Below are positions 47,025 to 56,478 of a stretch of DNA of 64,000 nucleotides, piece after piece (positions within the stretch are counted from its first letter, which is position 1; each line of letters begins with the position of its first letter). Location of the stretch: positions 1,426,001 through 1,490,000 of the forward strand of contig CBDCYH010000002.1 of the NCBI GenBank assembly GCA_965224105.1. The letters are read 5' to 3'. Origin of the DNA: CBDCYH01 sp965224105. GTDB taxonomy: Bacteria > Bacteroidota > Rhodothermia > Rhodothermales > JABDKH01. A model generated the notes under the pieces. The model was not told the origin of the DNA. It did not search any database and was given only the letters and a program-made list of their open reading frames with translations. The position numbers and the translations under genes were made by a program.

Positions 47025-47047
47025 TTATTTAGACTCAATCTAAATAA
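47025..47047. promoter_or_regulatory. Candidate iron-dependent repressor site upstream of fbpA
   Basis: TTATTTAGA and TCTAAATAA form a perfect 9-bp inverted repeat with a 5-bp centre. The TTTAGA...TCTAAA core resembles DtxR/IdeR-type metal-repressor boxes more than the GATAAT repeats of Fur. Location in front of an iron importer supports the call; no repressor gene lies in the window. Confidence 0.6.
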
Positions 47048-47147
47048 GGAAACGGACAAAAACGACGCGATTTCGACGACTTCACCGCATCTGCGTCTAT
47101 CCGGCCCGCCAAATTTTGGTAATATCCAATCCAACAATCGCAAATAA

Positions 47148-48059
47148 ATGATGGTCCCCAAATCGCTTCCGTTTCTCTTGTTTCTGTGGATGCTCCCCTG
47201 GATTGCCAGTGCCCAATCCGAGGCCTGGCATGATCAAAACCTCCAGTCAATTTTGGAGGCGCGGGTGGAGGGTTTCAATGGGCAGGTTGGAATTTACGTC
47301 CAACACTTAAACACCGGCGCAACAGCGGCTATCAACGCGGACACCTTGTTTCCAACTGCAAGCATGATCAAGATCCCAATCCTCGTGACATTGTTCGATC
47401 AGATTGAGAAAGGGGAGCTTTCTCTTGACGATGAGATTGTCTACCGGGACTCGCTGTATTACGCGGGATCTGATATCCTTGGGTCGTTCAAAGACGGTGA
47501 ATCTATTAGCCTCGGCAAGGTCGCCATGCTGATGATAACCACGTCGGACAACACAGCAAGCCTGTGGCTACAGAAACTGGTAGGCACTGGTTCGAACATC
47601 AACGATTGGCTCGAGAGGAACAAGTTCGAAGCGACCCGGATGAATTCGCGGACGCCCGGGCGCGAGACCAACTGGGAACGATACGGTTGGGGGCAAACCA
47701 CTCCCGAAGAAATGGCGAGGATTCTGGTGATGATCCGAAAAGGCGAGGCGGTGTCCGGTTGGGCAAGTGAACAGATGTATCGCATCTTGACGCGGATCTA
47801 CTGGAATGGTGAAGCCCTGTCGCAGATCCCGCCGTTCGTACAAGCCGCCTCGAAGCAAGGTGCAGTTAATGCTTCGAGGTCAGAGGTTGTGCTCGTGAAT
47901 GCCCCCGGCGGTGACTATGTTTTCTGCGTCATAACGAACGGGCAGACGGACCAGAGCTGGGGATCCGACAACGAGGGTTTTGTACTGCTGCGAACAATTT
48001 CGCGCACGCTGTGGCAATACTTCGAACCCAATTCCGGTTGGAGACCATCGCGGAAATAG
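47148..48059 (+). CDS. Class A beta-lactamase-like serine hydrolase
   Basis: A 303-residue exported protein with a signal peptide (LLFLWMLPWIASAQ). The motifs are SMIK (nucleophile Ser, near residue 75), SDN (TTSDNTA, near 131) and KQG (ASKQGAVN) where true class A enzymes have KTG. The omega-loop region (SRTPGRETNWERY) has a Glu, but the usual ExxLN is not clear. It is more likely a penicillin-binding or peptidase relative than a resistance beta-lactamase. It is followed by the DUF3267 gene after 40 bp. Confidence 0.82.
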   Translation: MMVPKSLPFLLFLWMLPWIASAQSEAWHDQNLQSILEARVEGFNGQVGIYVQHLNTGATAAINADTLFPTASMIKIPILVTLFDQIEKGELSLDDEIVYRDSLYYAGSDILGSFKDGESISLGKVAMLMITTSDNTASLWLQKLVGTGSNINDWLERNKFEATRMNSRTPGRETNWERYGWGQTTPEEMARILVMIRKGEAVSGWASEQMYRILTRIYWNGEALSQIPPFVQAASKQGAVNASRSEVVLVNAPGGDYVFCVITNGQTDQSWGSDNEGFVLLRTISRTLWQYFEPNSGWRPSRK

Positions 48060-48099
48060 TGCAGGTTTATCTTACAGGCCGCTCGCCGATGCCTACAAG

Positions 48100-48660
48100 A
48101 TGAACACGGAGACTACAACCGATTTCACTTTTTCCGCAGGGAAAGCAAACCTCATCGGCCTGGTCGCAATTGTCCCCGTCCTGGTCACAGTCGGGCTTCT
48201 GCTTGAGCTCATCCACGGCGCTTCGATCTGGACTCTATTGATGGCCGCGTCTCTGCCAAGTTTGTTGGTGGCTGTGGTCTTGGGCTGCTTCGCCCACGAG
48301 CTGTTGCACGCATTTGGATTTGTCGCAATCGGGAGAGCGAATTATTCTGACGTTTCTTTCGGCATGAATTGGAAGGCACTGTCGCCGTACGCGCATTGTT
48401 CGGCGCCGCTATCCGCGACGGCCTACCGAGTTGCAGCCCTTCTACCTGCGCTGGTCCTGGGCCTAATCCCGATGGCAATTGGTTTTGCGATAAATTCTGT
48501 CTGGCTGATTCTCTTTGCGACAGTAATGATCATCCTCGCTGTAGGCGACTTCATGATTATCTGGCTGATTCGCTCCGTGCCGGGCAACGCGTCTGTCCTG
48601 GACCATCCAGACACCGTAGGATGCCTGGTTGCTGATCCATCTGCCGACTCAGTCGTATAG
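48100..48660 (+). CDS. DUF3267 membrane protein (putative zinc protease)
   Basis: A 186-residue protein with about four hydrophobic helices. The family hallmarks are the HELLHAF zinc-type motif at the start of helix 3, a GDFMIIWLIR segment, and the C-terminal DHPDTVGCLV tail. DUF3267 proteins are thought to be intramembrane metallopeptidase relatives, unproven. The start is set at 48100 (MNTETTTDF), since the open frame further upstream overlaps the previous gene. Confidence 0.82.
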   Translation: MNTETTTDFTFSAGKANLIGLVAIVPVLVTVGLLLELIHGASIWTLLMAASLPSLLVAVVLGCFAHELLHAFGFVAIGRANYSDVSFGMNWKALSPYAHCSAPLSATAYRVAALLPALVLGLIPMAIGFAINSVWLILFATVMIILAVGDFMIIWLIRSVPGNASVLDHPDTVGCLVADPSADSVV

Positions 48661-48689
48661 TCGTTTGCATTTTGCAAGACTTGTCCCTC

Positions 48690-50165
48690 ATGAATCTTTC
48701 CGAACATATTGATAGAAGCGGCTACGGAGATCTCCTCCGAAAGGTGGGATCCGTCGCGGAAGGTCTTGGGCTACACGCTTTCGCAGTCGGGGGTTTTGTG
48801 CGCGATCTCCTTCTCCGGAGGGAAACGACGGATATTGATATCGTGACGGAGGGGCTGGGATCGGGCATCGACCTTGCACGCGGGGTTGCCCAGGCGTTAG
48901 GAGGAACGACCGCTCACGAATATGCGCGCTTCGGAACCGCTGCAATTCGTGTGGATGACAAACGCTCCACTGTGCTCGAATTTGTTGCCGCGCGAAAGGA
49001 GAGCTACGCGGCAGACAGTCGGAACCCGGAAGTCGAAACGGGTACGCTGGAAGAAGATCAAGCGCGAAGGGACTTCACGGTGAACGCGCTGTCCGTTTCG
49101 CTTTCGCCGATTGACTTCGGGGTTCTCGTCGATCCCTTCGACGGCCTCGGGGATTTGCAGGTCCAAACCCTTCGCACACCCGCACCACCCGACACAACGT
49201 TCGTCGATGACCCGCTGCGGATTTTTCGGGGCGCGAGGTTCGCGGCCCAGTTGGGATTTGATATCGCCAGGGAGACGTTCGAAGCGATGCGCAACAGCTC
49301 CGAACGAGTTGAGATGCTGGCAATGGAGAGAATAACAGCTGAGATAAATAAAATTCTGTTGTCGGCTATCCCCTCCATCGGATTCAAAATCCTTTTCGAT
49401 GCCGATGTTTTGCATCGTGTCTTGCCCGAGCTCACTGCTTTACGCGGAGTCGAGACACGAAACGGTGTAGCGCACAAGGATAACTTCTACCACACGTTGC
49501 AGGTAGTTGACAATCTTTCCACCGGCCTCCGCGAATCAGGATCAGAACGATATCCAGCGGTTGAGGATACCCTGTGGGTTCGATGGGCTGCGCTTCTGCA
49601 TGATATCGGTAAGCCGCGATCAAAACGATTTTCGCGTTCAGGAGGCTGGACGTTTCATGGACACGAGGAAATAGGTGCCAGGATGGTCAGATCCATCTTC
49701 AAGAGGATGCGCCTGCCACTCGACGAAAGAATGGGATATGTCGAGGGCCTGGTGCGGATGCACCACCGTCCGGTGGCGCTCGTCGACGATAGCGTGACCG
49801 ATTCCGCTGTACGAAGACTTCTCTTCGATGCCGGTGATGCGATCGACGATCTGATGCTCCTGGTTCGTGCAGATATCACATCCAAAAATGACAAAAGGGT
49901 ACGGAGATACCTGCGCGCGTTCGATAGCGTCGAACAGAAATTCACCGACGTGGAGGAGAAAGACCGGCTCCGAAATTTTCAACCCCCGGTTGACGGGAAA
50001 GAGATAATGGAACGGCTCGGCCTGGCTCCGAGTCGCTTGGTGGGTGATCTGAAAGAAGCTATCCGTGAGGCGATCCTGAACGGGGAAATCCCCAACGAAC
50101 ACGACGCGGCGCTTGACTACCTGATGAAAGTGAAAGATGAAATCGTAGAGCGATACTCGTCATGA
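48690..50165 (+). CDS. cca: CCA tRNA nucleotidyltransferase / poly(A) polymerase family
   Basis: A 491-residue enzyme. The nucleotidyltransferase domain shows GGFVRDLLLRRETTDIDIV with the DxD metal pair near residue 45, the flexible EEDQARRDFTVNAL motif, and the RIFRGARFAAQLGF signature. An HD domain follows (LLHDIGKPRSKR, near residue 300, and MHHRP). It adds or repairs the 3' CCA of tRNA in the cytoplasm; poly(A) polymerase function is the alternative. ATG 48690 is preferred to the TTG at 48672. The stop overlaps the ATG of the next gene (TCATGA). Confidence 0.92.
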   Translation: MNLSEHIDRSGYGDLLRKVGSVAEGLGLHAFAVGGFVRDLLLRRETTDIDIVTEGLGSGIDLARGVAQALGGTTAHEYARFGTAAIRVDDKRSTVLEFVAARKESYAADSRNPEVETGTLEEDQARRDFTVNALSVSLSPIDFGVLVDPFDGLGDLQVQTLRTPAPPDTTFVDDPLRIFRGARFAAQLGFDIARETFEAMRNSSERVEMLAMERITAEINKILLSAIPSIGFKILFDADVLHRVLPELTALRGVETRNGVAHKDNFYHTLQVVDNLSTGLRESGSERYPAVEDTLWVRWAALLHDIGKPRSKRFSRSGGWTFHGHEEIGARMVRSIFKRMRLPLDERMGYVEGLVRMHHRPVALVDDSVTDSAVRRLLFDAGDAIDDLMLLVRADITSKNDKRVRRYLRAFDSVEQKFTDVEEKDRLRNFQPPVDGKEIMERLGLAPSRLVGDLKEAIREAILNGEIPNEHDAALDYLMKVKDEIVERYSS

Positions 50166-50755
50166 CCGCCGATTCGAGAACACTCCCCGACACGGTCACT
50201 GGTCGTGCCCGGATTGTGACACAAGCCACTCTCGCGCGAACGCTACAGGCGCTGCTTAGCTCGTACATCCGGATTCGGGTGTTCCTTCAGCAGGCCGTGG
50301 TAGTGTTTCTGGTTGCCGCAGCGGCCTTAGTCGCTGGCCTGCTTGTTTACTTTGGAGCGTCAAGCTGGACCGTGGGCTTGGGAGTCTTGATTGGAGCGCT
50401 TGCGCTTAGCCCGCCGCTTATCCTATTTGTGATTCTTCGATTATCGCGGGGGATAACCGAGCTGCGGGCCAGGGCAGATGAGCTGGTTGCGGCAGGGAAA
50501 GATGAACTCGGAGCGGCCGTTGGGGCGGTAAGAGAGGTCCGTGACACCGGGGTCCTACGCTCGCTTGTCCGTGTAGTCAAGTCAGCCTGGAAAATTTACG
50601 CCAATAGTGGGGAGCTTCGCGCAGCGCTGGGAGAGGGCGCGGTTGTGCTCCGGTTGGCAAATCCGTTTGTTGCCGTCCTGATGGTGGGTAGCGTCTTGCT
50701 TGGCAGCGTTGTTGTACTCTCCGCGGGGATATTGTGGTTGGCTATACTCTTCTAG
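50162..50755 (+). CDS. Membrane protein of unknown function coupled to cca
   Basis: A 197-residue protein with helices at about 42-63 and 68-95, then a charged helical stretch (GITELRARADELVAAGKDELGAAVGAVREVR), and a C-terminal hydrophobic pair at about 165-196. The family is not recognised. It is translationally coupled to the CCA-adding enzyme by a 4-nt overlap, so it is co-expressed, but a shared role is not evident. It ends 4 bp inside the convergent gene. Confidence 0.75.
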   Translation: MTADSRTLPDTVTGRARIVTQATLARTLQALLSSYIRIRVFLQQAVVVFLVAAAALVAGLLVYFGASSWTVGLGVLIGALALSPPLILFVILRLSRGITELRARADELVAAGKDELGAAVGAVREVRDTGVLRSLVRVVKSAWKIYANSGELRAALGEGAVVLRLANPFVAVLMVGSVLLGSVVVLSAGILWLAILF

Positions 50756-51156
50756 CCTTCCACCTCCTGTTTGACCGGCCGGACATCCCACAACAGCATC
50801 GTCTCGATATCGGCATAGTCCTCTTCGTTGTCGGCATCAACAAAAACGTAGTCGCCATATTGCTCCCTTTGGGCAGGAGGAATCCGGCGCCACTTCACAT
50901 TTTCCTGATCCACGAACTCGTTCGGGAACGGGCACCTCACCTTATACGATGGATGGTAGGAGCGGTAGGTTTTTTCGGCCTCGTAAAGCGCGGCCCGACG
51001 GGCACCGGCCTTGGTTGCGCTGGTGCCGGTCACCTTGAACGGCGCTATAGTAATTGCACTTTCGACGCTTCCGTCTTCGAGCTCTTCGTACTCCGGTCGC
51101 ATGACGTGGAAATCTTCGGGGGTGGGGTACGCGCTTCGTTCGCCGAAGTCCTTCAT
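50752..51156 (-). CDS. Small acidic hypothetical protein
   Basis: A 134-residue cytoplasmic protein. No known domain was recognised. It has the segments EELEDGSVESAITIAPFKVTGTSATKAGARRAALYEAEKTYR and YGDYVFVDADNEEDYADIETMLLWD. The frame is open to 51525, but the ATG at 51156 fits because the upstream part is low-complexity and Arg-rich. It is divergent from nrdJ, about 600 bp away. Confidence 0.68.
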   Translation of the reverse strand: MKDFGERSAYPTPEDFHVMRPEYEELEDGSVESAITIAPFKVTGTSATKAGARRAALYEAEKTYRSYHPSYKVRCPFPNEFVDQENVKWRRIPPAQREQYGDYVFVDADNEEDYADIETMLLWDVRPVKQEVEG

Positions 51157-51313
51157 TAGAGTTGCCTGGTTTGATTTCTGAGGGCCGGAGGGTATGCCAA
51201 ATGGGTGCTGAGTGTTCCTAACGGGTGGGGGCCGATCAGTTTTTCGCCTGCGGAATGTAGGCTTCCTGTTTCTTGTGTGGCGGGGGGAGTCCCGAGATCG
51301 GTACCCGTTATTG

Positions 51314-51365
51314 TGTGAATAAAATTGACTCGGCGCCGAGCGTCGGTGGATAGGCGTGTGGATAA
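51314..51365 (-). promoter_or_regulatory. Two DnaA-box-like sites
   Basis: TGTGAATAA (51314-51322) and TGTGGATAA (51357-51365), read on the opposite strand, are TTATTCACA and TTATCCACA; the second is a perfect DnaA box. They have the same orientation, 43 bp apart, upstream of the ribonucleotide reductase gene. Confidence 0.45.
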
Positions 51366-51561
51366 CTTTGGACAAACGCACGCAGTTAATCCGGGAAGTG
51401 GACCAATAACGGATCTCAGACTTTGACGGGTCAGAGCAACATCGGAAATTGACGTTTTTCGATTCTGATGAGTCCCGTGCAGCGCCGCGACGTGTGTGTA
51501 GGCTGTGGAAAAAAAGTACTTGCATAACGGCCTACCCCATCCGTTTATTGGGCGTGCTCAA

Positions 51562-51607
51562 GAGACTAGTCTCGAAACGGTTTATTGTCAGTCGACCATA
51601 AACCGTT
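51562..51607. repeat. Palindrome and long inverted repeat upstream of nrdJ
   Basis: GAGACTAGTCTC (51562-51573) is a perfect 12-bp palindrome. It is followed by AACGGTTTAT (51576-51585) and ATAAACCGTT (51598-51607), a perfect 10-bp inverted repeat with a 12-nt centre. Both may be operators or leader hairpins. Confidence 0.45.
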
Positions 51608-51759
51608 ATTCGTCTACAGCCAGTAGACTTTGGGCAATCCCACATGCTGGAACGCGAATCCCGGAGCTACGCCGTGATGCGCCTACTCGTCGCTGGATGT
51701 TTCATCCTGTCTTCGTCCAGTCCTGCCAACATACTGACCCTCAACCCTGCGCTGCCAAT

Positions 51760-54729
51760 ATGAAGTACCGCTCCGATCTGCCTGAAACCACCAAACCCGA
51801 AAAATCCATCACACAAGGTCTGAACATAAATAGAGTCTTCTCAAAGAAAGGAGAGCATCCCTTCGACTCGGTAGAATGGGAGACCCGGGACGCAGTAATC
51901 AGTAACCAGGCAAAGGAAGCAATTTTTGAGCAGAGAGGGATAGAGTTCCCCGTCGAATGGAGTCGCCTCGCCTCCAACGTAGTTGCGTCAAAATATTTTT
52001 ACGGCGACGTCTCACGCGCAGGCGAAGACCCGGCGGAAGGAGGACGAGAGCACTCGCTCAAACAGCTCATCCACCGCGTCACCCGCACCATAGCTGACTG
52101 GGGGCTCGAGCAAAATTACTTCGCGACTGCCAAAGACGGCCAGAAATTTTATGATGAGCTCACCTGGTTGTGTGTAAACCAGTACGGTGCGTTCAATTCG
52201 CCGGTCTGGTTCAACGTCGGACTACATCATCAGTATAATGTCAAGGACTCCGGCGGGAAGACGATCTACGGATGGGACGACAAGAAAGGGGAAATCACCG
52301 CGGTCGATCCATACATCCGCCCTCAGGCGTCAGCTTGCTTCATTATTTCTGTTGATGATTCCATCGACGACATCTGGCAGCTGATGGGCGAGAGCGCGCG
52401 TCTGTTTAAGTTTGGCTCAGGCGTTGGAGCGGACTGGTCCAAGCTCAGATCATCACACGAAAAACTTTCCGGGGGTGGTACTCCATCTGGTCCGGTTTCC
52501 TTCATGAAAGTGCAGGATGCCACAGGCGGCACGATCAAGTCGGGAGGAAAGACGCGGCGGGCTGCAATCATGCAGACCCTGAAGGTCTGGCACCCGGACG
52601 TCGAGGAGTTTGTAAATGCCAAGCAGCAGGAAGAGAAAAAGGCATGGGCACTCATCGAGCAAGGCTACGACGGCTCCTTCAACGGCCCCGCATATGGCTC
52701 CGTTGCTTTTCAAAACGTCAACCAGTCTGTGCGCGTAACCGATGAGTTCATGAAGGCCGCGGCTGACGATGAGACATTCGCACTGCGCGGCGTTGTGTAC
52801 GGTGAGGAGATCGAGCGTACCTCAGCAAAATCAATACTGAATGGCATCGCAACGGGAACGCACATCTGCGGCGACCCCGGCGTTCAGTACGAAGATACCA
52901 TCCAAAAATGGCACACGTGTAAAGCATCCGGGCCGATCAACTCGAGCAATCCATGTTCCGAGTACATGTTCCTGGATGACTCAGCCTGCAATCTTGCCTC
53001 GCTTAACCTTCGTAAGTTTCAGAAGGAAGATGGGACGTTTGACGTCGAACGTTTTCGCGCGGCGGCCAGGCTGTTCATCACGGCCATGGATATCCTTGTC
53101 GATAATGCTGGATATCCATCTGCCGACATCGCGCGCAACAGTCATCACTTCCGTCCGTTGGGACTTGGCTTCGCCAACCTCGGGGCATTGTTGATGTCGA
53201 TGGGGATGCCCTACGACAGCGACGAGGGACGCGGCGTCGCAGCCGCGATCATGGCGATCGAGCACGCAGAAGCATATGCCCGCTCAGCAGAGATTGCGGG
53301 CAACGAGAATATTGGGCCGTTTGAGGGCTTCTACAAGAACCGGGAAAGCATGCTTGACGTCATGCGCCTGCATCGAGACCATGTCGATCACATCCACAAG
53401 TCCTGCCCAAACTATCTGCGGCAGGCTGCGGCAGATTCGATGGACCGGATGGTTGCGCTTGGCGAACAGTACGGCTACAGAAACGCGCAGGCCACCGTCC
53501 TTGCACCGACCGGAACCATCGGCTTCATGATGGACTGTGACACGACCGGAATTGAGCCAGACATCGCGCTCATCAAGTACAAATTGCTGGCAGGGAAGGG
53601 TGACGGTCAACTCAAGATCGTAAACAGGACCGTGCCCGAGGCACTCGACAGACTCGGATACACTCCCGAAGAACGAGATGCGATTCTGGCACACCTCGAG
53701 GAGGTTGAGACAATTGAGAATGCACCGCATCTGAAAGATATCCACCTTCCTGTTTTTGACTGCGCGTTCAAGCCAACGAAAGGCTCCCGCTTCATCCATC
53801 ATTCTGGCCACATCAAAATGATGGCGGCAACGCAGCCGTTTATTTCCGGCGCGATTTCGAAAACAGTGAACATGCCTGCCGATTCAACCATCGAGGAAAT
53901 TGAGGATGCGTACATGCAGGGGTGGGTACTTGGTCTGAAGGCGATTGCCATCTATCGCGAGAACTCAAAGCGTTCGCAGCCTTTGTCAACCTCCGCAGGT
54001 GGCAACACGAAAAACAAGACTGCGGAAGTAAGCGGAGACGGAATGATAACCGCCGAGCCACAACTTGCCGTGGAAGAGCGTATCGTTTATCGACCTGTTA
54101 GAAAGCGCCTGCCGGACGAGCGGCCGTCAGACACGCATAAGTTTTCCATCGCAGGTCACGAAGGGTACCTCCATGTTGGACGCTACCCCGACACACAGAT
54201 GCCGGGAGAGATTTTCATCACAATGGCGAAGCAGGGATCTACCATCGCAGGACTGATGGACGCCTTCGCAACTGCCGTATCAATATCGCTCCAGTACGGT
54301 GTACCGCTAAGCGACCTCTGCTCCAAGTTCAGCCACATGCGATTTGAACCGAGTGGGTTCACGAACAATCCCAAGCTGCCAATGGCGAAGTCCATTATGG
54401 ACTACATCTTCCGGTACCTTGCGATCAAGTTTCTTGGCGAGAAGTCGGTAACGGAGCAGCTGGTCGAAGAGGACCTAAGTGCGGATCCCGACGACCAGGA
54501 TGTCCACCTTCAACAGGATGTACGCGTGACAGACACCGTCGAGGCGTTTTTGGATGCTGCAGAAAAAACAGGAGCCGCTGCCGCGACCGTTCATGTGGAG
54601 ATCGATGCAACTGCTTCCTTCCAGAACCAGGAAGATGCACCGCCGTGCCCCAATTGCGGGTCGATGACCGTGCGCTCTGGAGCCTGTTACTCCTGTCCGA
54701 ATTGCGGCGGCACAAGTGGCTGCGGCTAA
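51760..54729 (+). CDS. nrdJ: Adenosylcobalamin-dependent (class II) ribonucleotide reductase
   Basis: A 989-residue enzyme reducing ribonucleotides to deoxyribonucleotides with adenosylcobalamin, without needing oxygen. Seen: the N-terminal RNR domain, FRPQASACFIISVDDSID with the redox Cys, FKFGSGVGADWSKLRSS, the active-site NPCSE (near residue 398), PTGTIGFMMDCDTTGIEPD, and a C-terminal Cys-rich ribbon (CPNCGSMTVRSGACYSCPNCGG) typical of the long NrdJ type. A TSCPD-like region lies near 800-910. The ATG at 51760 is used because conserved sequence begins at MKYRSDLPE; the frame is open to 51505. A strong terminator follows. Confidence 0.95.
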   Translation: MKYRSDLPETTKPEKSITQGLNINRVFSKKGEHPFDSVEWETRDAVISNQAKEAIFEQRGIEFPVEWSRLASNVVASKYFYGDVSRAGEDPAEGGREHSLKQLIHRVTRTIADWGLEQNYFATAKDGQKFYDELTWLCVNQYGAFNSPVWFNVGLHHQYNVKDSGGKTIYGWDDKKGEITAVDPYIRPQASACFIISVDDSIDDIWQLMGESARLFKFGSGVGADWSKLRSSHEKLSGGGTPSGPVSFMKVQDATGGTIKSGGKTRRAAIMQTLKVWHPDVEEFVNAKQQEEKKAWALIEQGYDGSFNGPAYGSVAFQNVNQSVRVTDEFMKAAADDETFALRGVVYGEEIERTSAKSILNGIATGTHICGDPGVQYEDTIQKWHTCKASGPINSSNPCSEYMFLDDSACNLASLNLRKFQKEDGTFDVERFRAAARLFITAMDILVDNAGYPSADIARNSHHFRPLGLGFANLGALLMSMGMPYDSDEGRGVAAAIMAIEHAEAYARSAEIAGNENIGPFEGFYKNRESMLDVMRLHRDHVDHIHKSCPNYLRQAAADSMDRMVALGEQYGYRNAQATVLAPTGTIGFMMDCDTTGIEPDIALIKYKLLAGKGDGQLKIVNRTVPEALDRLGYTPEERDAILAHLEEVETIENAPHLKDIHLPVFDCAFKPTKGSRFIHHSGHIKMMAATQPFISGAISKTVNMPADSTIEEIEDAYMQGWVLGLKAIAIYRENSKRSQPLSTSAGGNTKNKTAEVSGDGMITAEPQLAVEERIVYRPVRKRLPDERPSDTHKFSIAGHEGYLHVGRYPDTQMPGEIFITMAKQGSTIAGLMDAFATAVSISLQYGVPLSDLCSKFSHMRFEPSGFTNNPKLPMAKSIMDYIFRYLAIKFLGEKSVTEQLVEEDLSADPDDQDVHLQQDVRVTDTVEAFLDAAEKTGAAAATVHVEIDATASFQNQEDAPPCPNCGSMTVRSGACYSCPNCGGTSGCG

Positions 54730-54793
54730 AAAATGGGCTCTGACCAAACGGTGAACACGTTGCCAACTTAAAGGCATTGGTCAAACCCATCTT

Positions 54794-54829
54794 CGCCCGA
54801 CTTCACCTGCCGAAGTCGGGCGTTTTTTT
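54794..54829 (+). terminator. Intrinsic terminator after nrdJ
   Basis: CGCCCGACTTC and GAAGTCGGGCG form a perfect 11-bp stem with a 7-nt loop, followed by seven T. Confidence 0.93.
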
Positions 54830-55041
54830 GTCTAATCCCTCGGGGTTGCTTCACCAAGCGCACGAAACCAGTCTCGGCAATCGATCCGTGGAACAAACAT
54901 TGATAAAATCCACGTTTGGACGATTGTAGCGCTTGTAAGTATGCACAAATCGGTGTAGGCTTCCGGGACTTTTGAGTCCGTGATTCCACAACTACTGAAG
55001 ATCAGAAATTGGCCGCAAGGGCCGAGGAGTAACCTGCAAAC

Positions 55042-56448
55042 ATGTCTGAAATTAGCTTTCTCGACCAGGTAAACAAGATGTTTGATCGAGCTGCCAAGTA
55101 CACCGGGGTTCGGCCTGGTCTCTTGAAGCAGATCAAGATGTGCAACAGCGTTTACGCAATGGAATTCCCACTCAAAAGGGACGATGGAAGCATCGTGACC
55201 ATCCAGGCATGGAGGGCAGAGCATAGTCACCACAAAATGCCTACAAAGGGTGGTATCCGATACGCCAAAAATGTAAACGAAGACGAAGTCCGTGCGCTCG
55301 CAACGCTCATGACCTACAAGTGCGCGATCGTGGACGTTCCTTTTGGTGGTGCGAAAGGGGGAATCAAGATCAGCACGAGGGAGCATTCGGAGGCAGAGCT
55401 GGAGCGTATCACGCGTCGCTATACCTACGAGCTCACAAGAAAGAATTTCATTGGCCCAGGGACTGATGTCCCCGCACCGGACTATGGCACCGGTGGTCGC
55501 GAGATGGCCTGGATCCTGGATACGTATACATCCCTTACCCACGATCCACTTAACGCGCTTGGTTGTGTAACGGGCAAACCCGTTGGTCTGGGAGGAATCC
55601 GAGGACGAACCGAAGCGACCGGCAGGGGAGTTTATCTGGGCATTCGCGAAGCATGCGAAAACGGGGACGACATGAAAGCGCTGGGACTCGAGCGCGGACT
55701 GGATGGAAAAAAAGTAATCATCCAGGGCCTCGGAAACGTGGGATACCACGCCGCTTCTTTCCTCGAAGAGTTCGGATGCGTTATAGTTGGGATCGGCGAG
55801 TACGAAGGGGCGATCTATAAGAAATCAGGACTACGGTTGGAGGATGTCGTAAAGCATCGGAAAGACACGGGGTCGATTCTCAACTTCCCGGGAGCAGAAA
55901 ATTTCGAAAACTCGAAAGCGGTTCTCGAACAGGAGTGTGATATCCTCGTGCCCGCCGCCCTCGAAGGCCAGATTACCGGTGACAACGCGCCGAACATCAA
56001 AGCCAAAATTATTGGCGAAGGAGCCAACGGGCCGCTTACAGCAGACGCAGACAATATCATTCGCGAGCGCGGGATTCTGGTTTTACCGGATGTGTTTCTC
56101 AACGCCGGGGGGGTAACCGTCTCCTACTTCGAATGGCTTCGGAACCTGCAGCACGTGCGCTTCGGAAGAATGAGTCGAAGGTTCGAACAGAATTCGGCGC
56201 AGGGAATCCTTCAAGCTGTCGAGGATCTGTCCGGAAAGAAACTCACGGCGAGCGACAAAGACAGAATATCCCAAGGTGCCACCGAGCTCGACCTCGTACG
56301 TAGCGGCCTTGAGGAAACGATGATTTATGCCTACGAGGAAATCAACAAGGTGCAGAAAGAGCACAACATCGATCTGCGTACCGCTGCGTTCGTGAGCGCA
56401 ATTTCGAAAGTTGCAAAGTCGTACATGAACCTTGGCATCTGGCCGTAA
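55042..56448 (+). CDS. gdhA: Glu/Leu/Phe/Val-family dehydrogenase (glutamate dehydrogenase)
   Basis: A 468-residue enzyme interconverting glutamate and 2-oxoglutarate plus ammonia. The dimerisation/catalytic domain has HKMPTKGGIRY and the catalytic-Lys stretch VPFGGAKGGIKI near residue 108, and TDVPAPDYGTGGREMAW. The NAD(P)-binding domain has the GLGNVGYHAA fold near residue 235. GEGANGPLTADAD and LPDVFLNAGGVTVSYFEW are family signatures. The length is slightly above the usual 420-450 residues because of a longer C-terminal tail. NAD versus NADP preference is not certain. It is monocistronic with its own terminator. Confidence 0.93.
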   Translation: MSEISFLDQVNKMFDRAAKYTGVRPGLLKQIKMCNSVYAMEFPLKRDDGSIVTIQAWRAEHSHHKMPTKGGIRYAKNVNEDEVRALATLMTYKCAIVDVPFGGAKGGIKISTREHSEAELERITRRYTYELTRKNFIGPGTDVPAPDYGTGGREMAWILDTYTSLTHDPLNALGCVTGKPVGLGGIRGRTEATGRGVYLGIREACENGDDMKALGLERGLDGKKVIIQGLGNVGYHAASFLEEFGCVIVGIGEYEGAIYKKSGLRLEDVVKHRKDTGSILNFPGAENFENSKAVLEQECDILVPAALEGQITGDNAPNIKAKIIGEGANGPLTADADNIIRERGILVLPDVFLNAGGVTVSYFEWLRNLQHVRFGRMSRRFEQNSAQGILQAVEDLSGKKLTASDKDRISQGATELDLVRSGLEETMIYAYEEINKVQKEHNIDLRTAAFVSAISKVAKSYMNLGIWP

Positions 56449-56478
56449 CCAGCCGCCGCGCAAAAACAGGACGATATA

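Larger units (their letters stand above)
51157..51759. other. Long regulatory region upstream of nrdJ
   Basis: About 600 bp without a convincing gene, between the small acidic protein gene and nrdJ. It contains two DnaA-box-like 9-mers and two inverted repeats listed separately. No B12 riboswitch (B12 box) or NrdR box was found by eye. Confidence 0.55.

Noticed and set aside
47148..48059. Antibiotic-resistance class A beta-lactamase
   Set aside because: The KTG motif is KQG and the omega-loop ExxLN is unclear, so a PBP or peptidase relative is more likely.
51300..51400. Chromosomal replication origin
   Set aside because: Only two DnaA-like boxes and no strong AT-rich unwinding region, and the neighbours are not dnaA, dnaN or parAB.
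51157..51759. Cobalamin riboswitch upstream of the B12-dependent reductase
   Set aside because: I looked for the B12 box and conserved stems in this stretch and did not find them; a covariance scan would be decisive.
54832..55749. Minus-strand open frame of 305 codons
   Set aside because: It is antisense to glutamate dehydrogenase and has no signal, domain or Shine-Dalgarno sequence.
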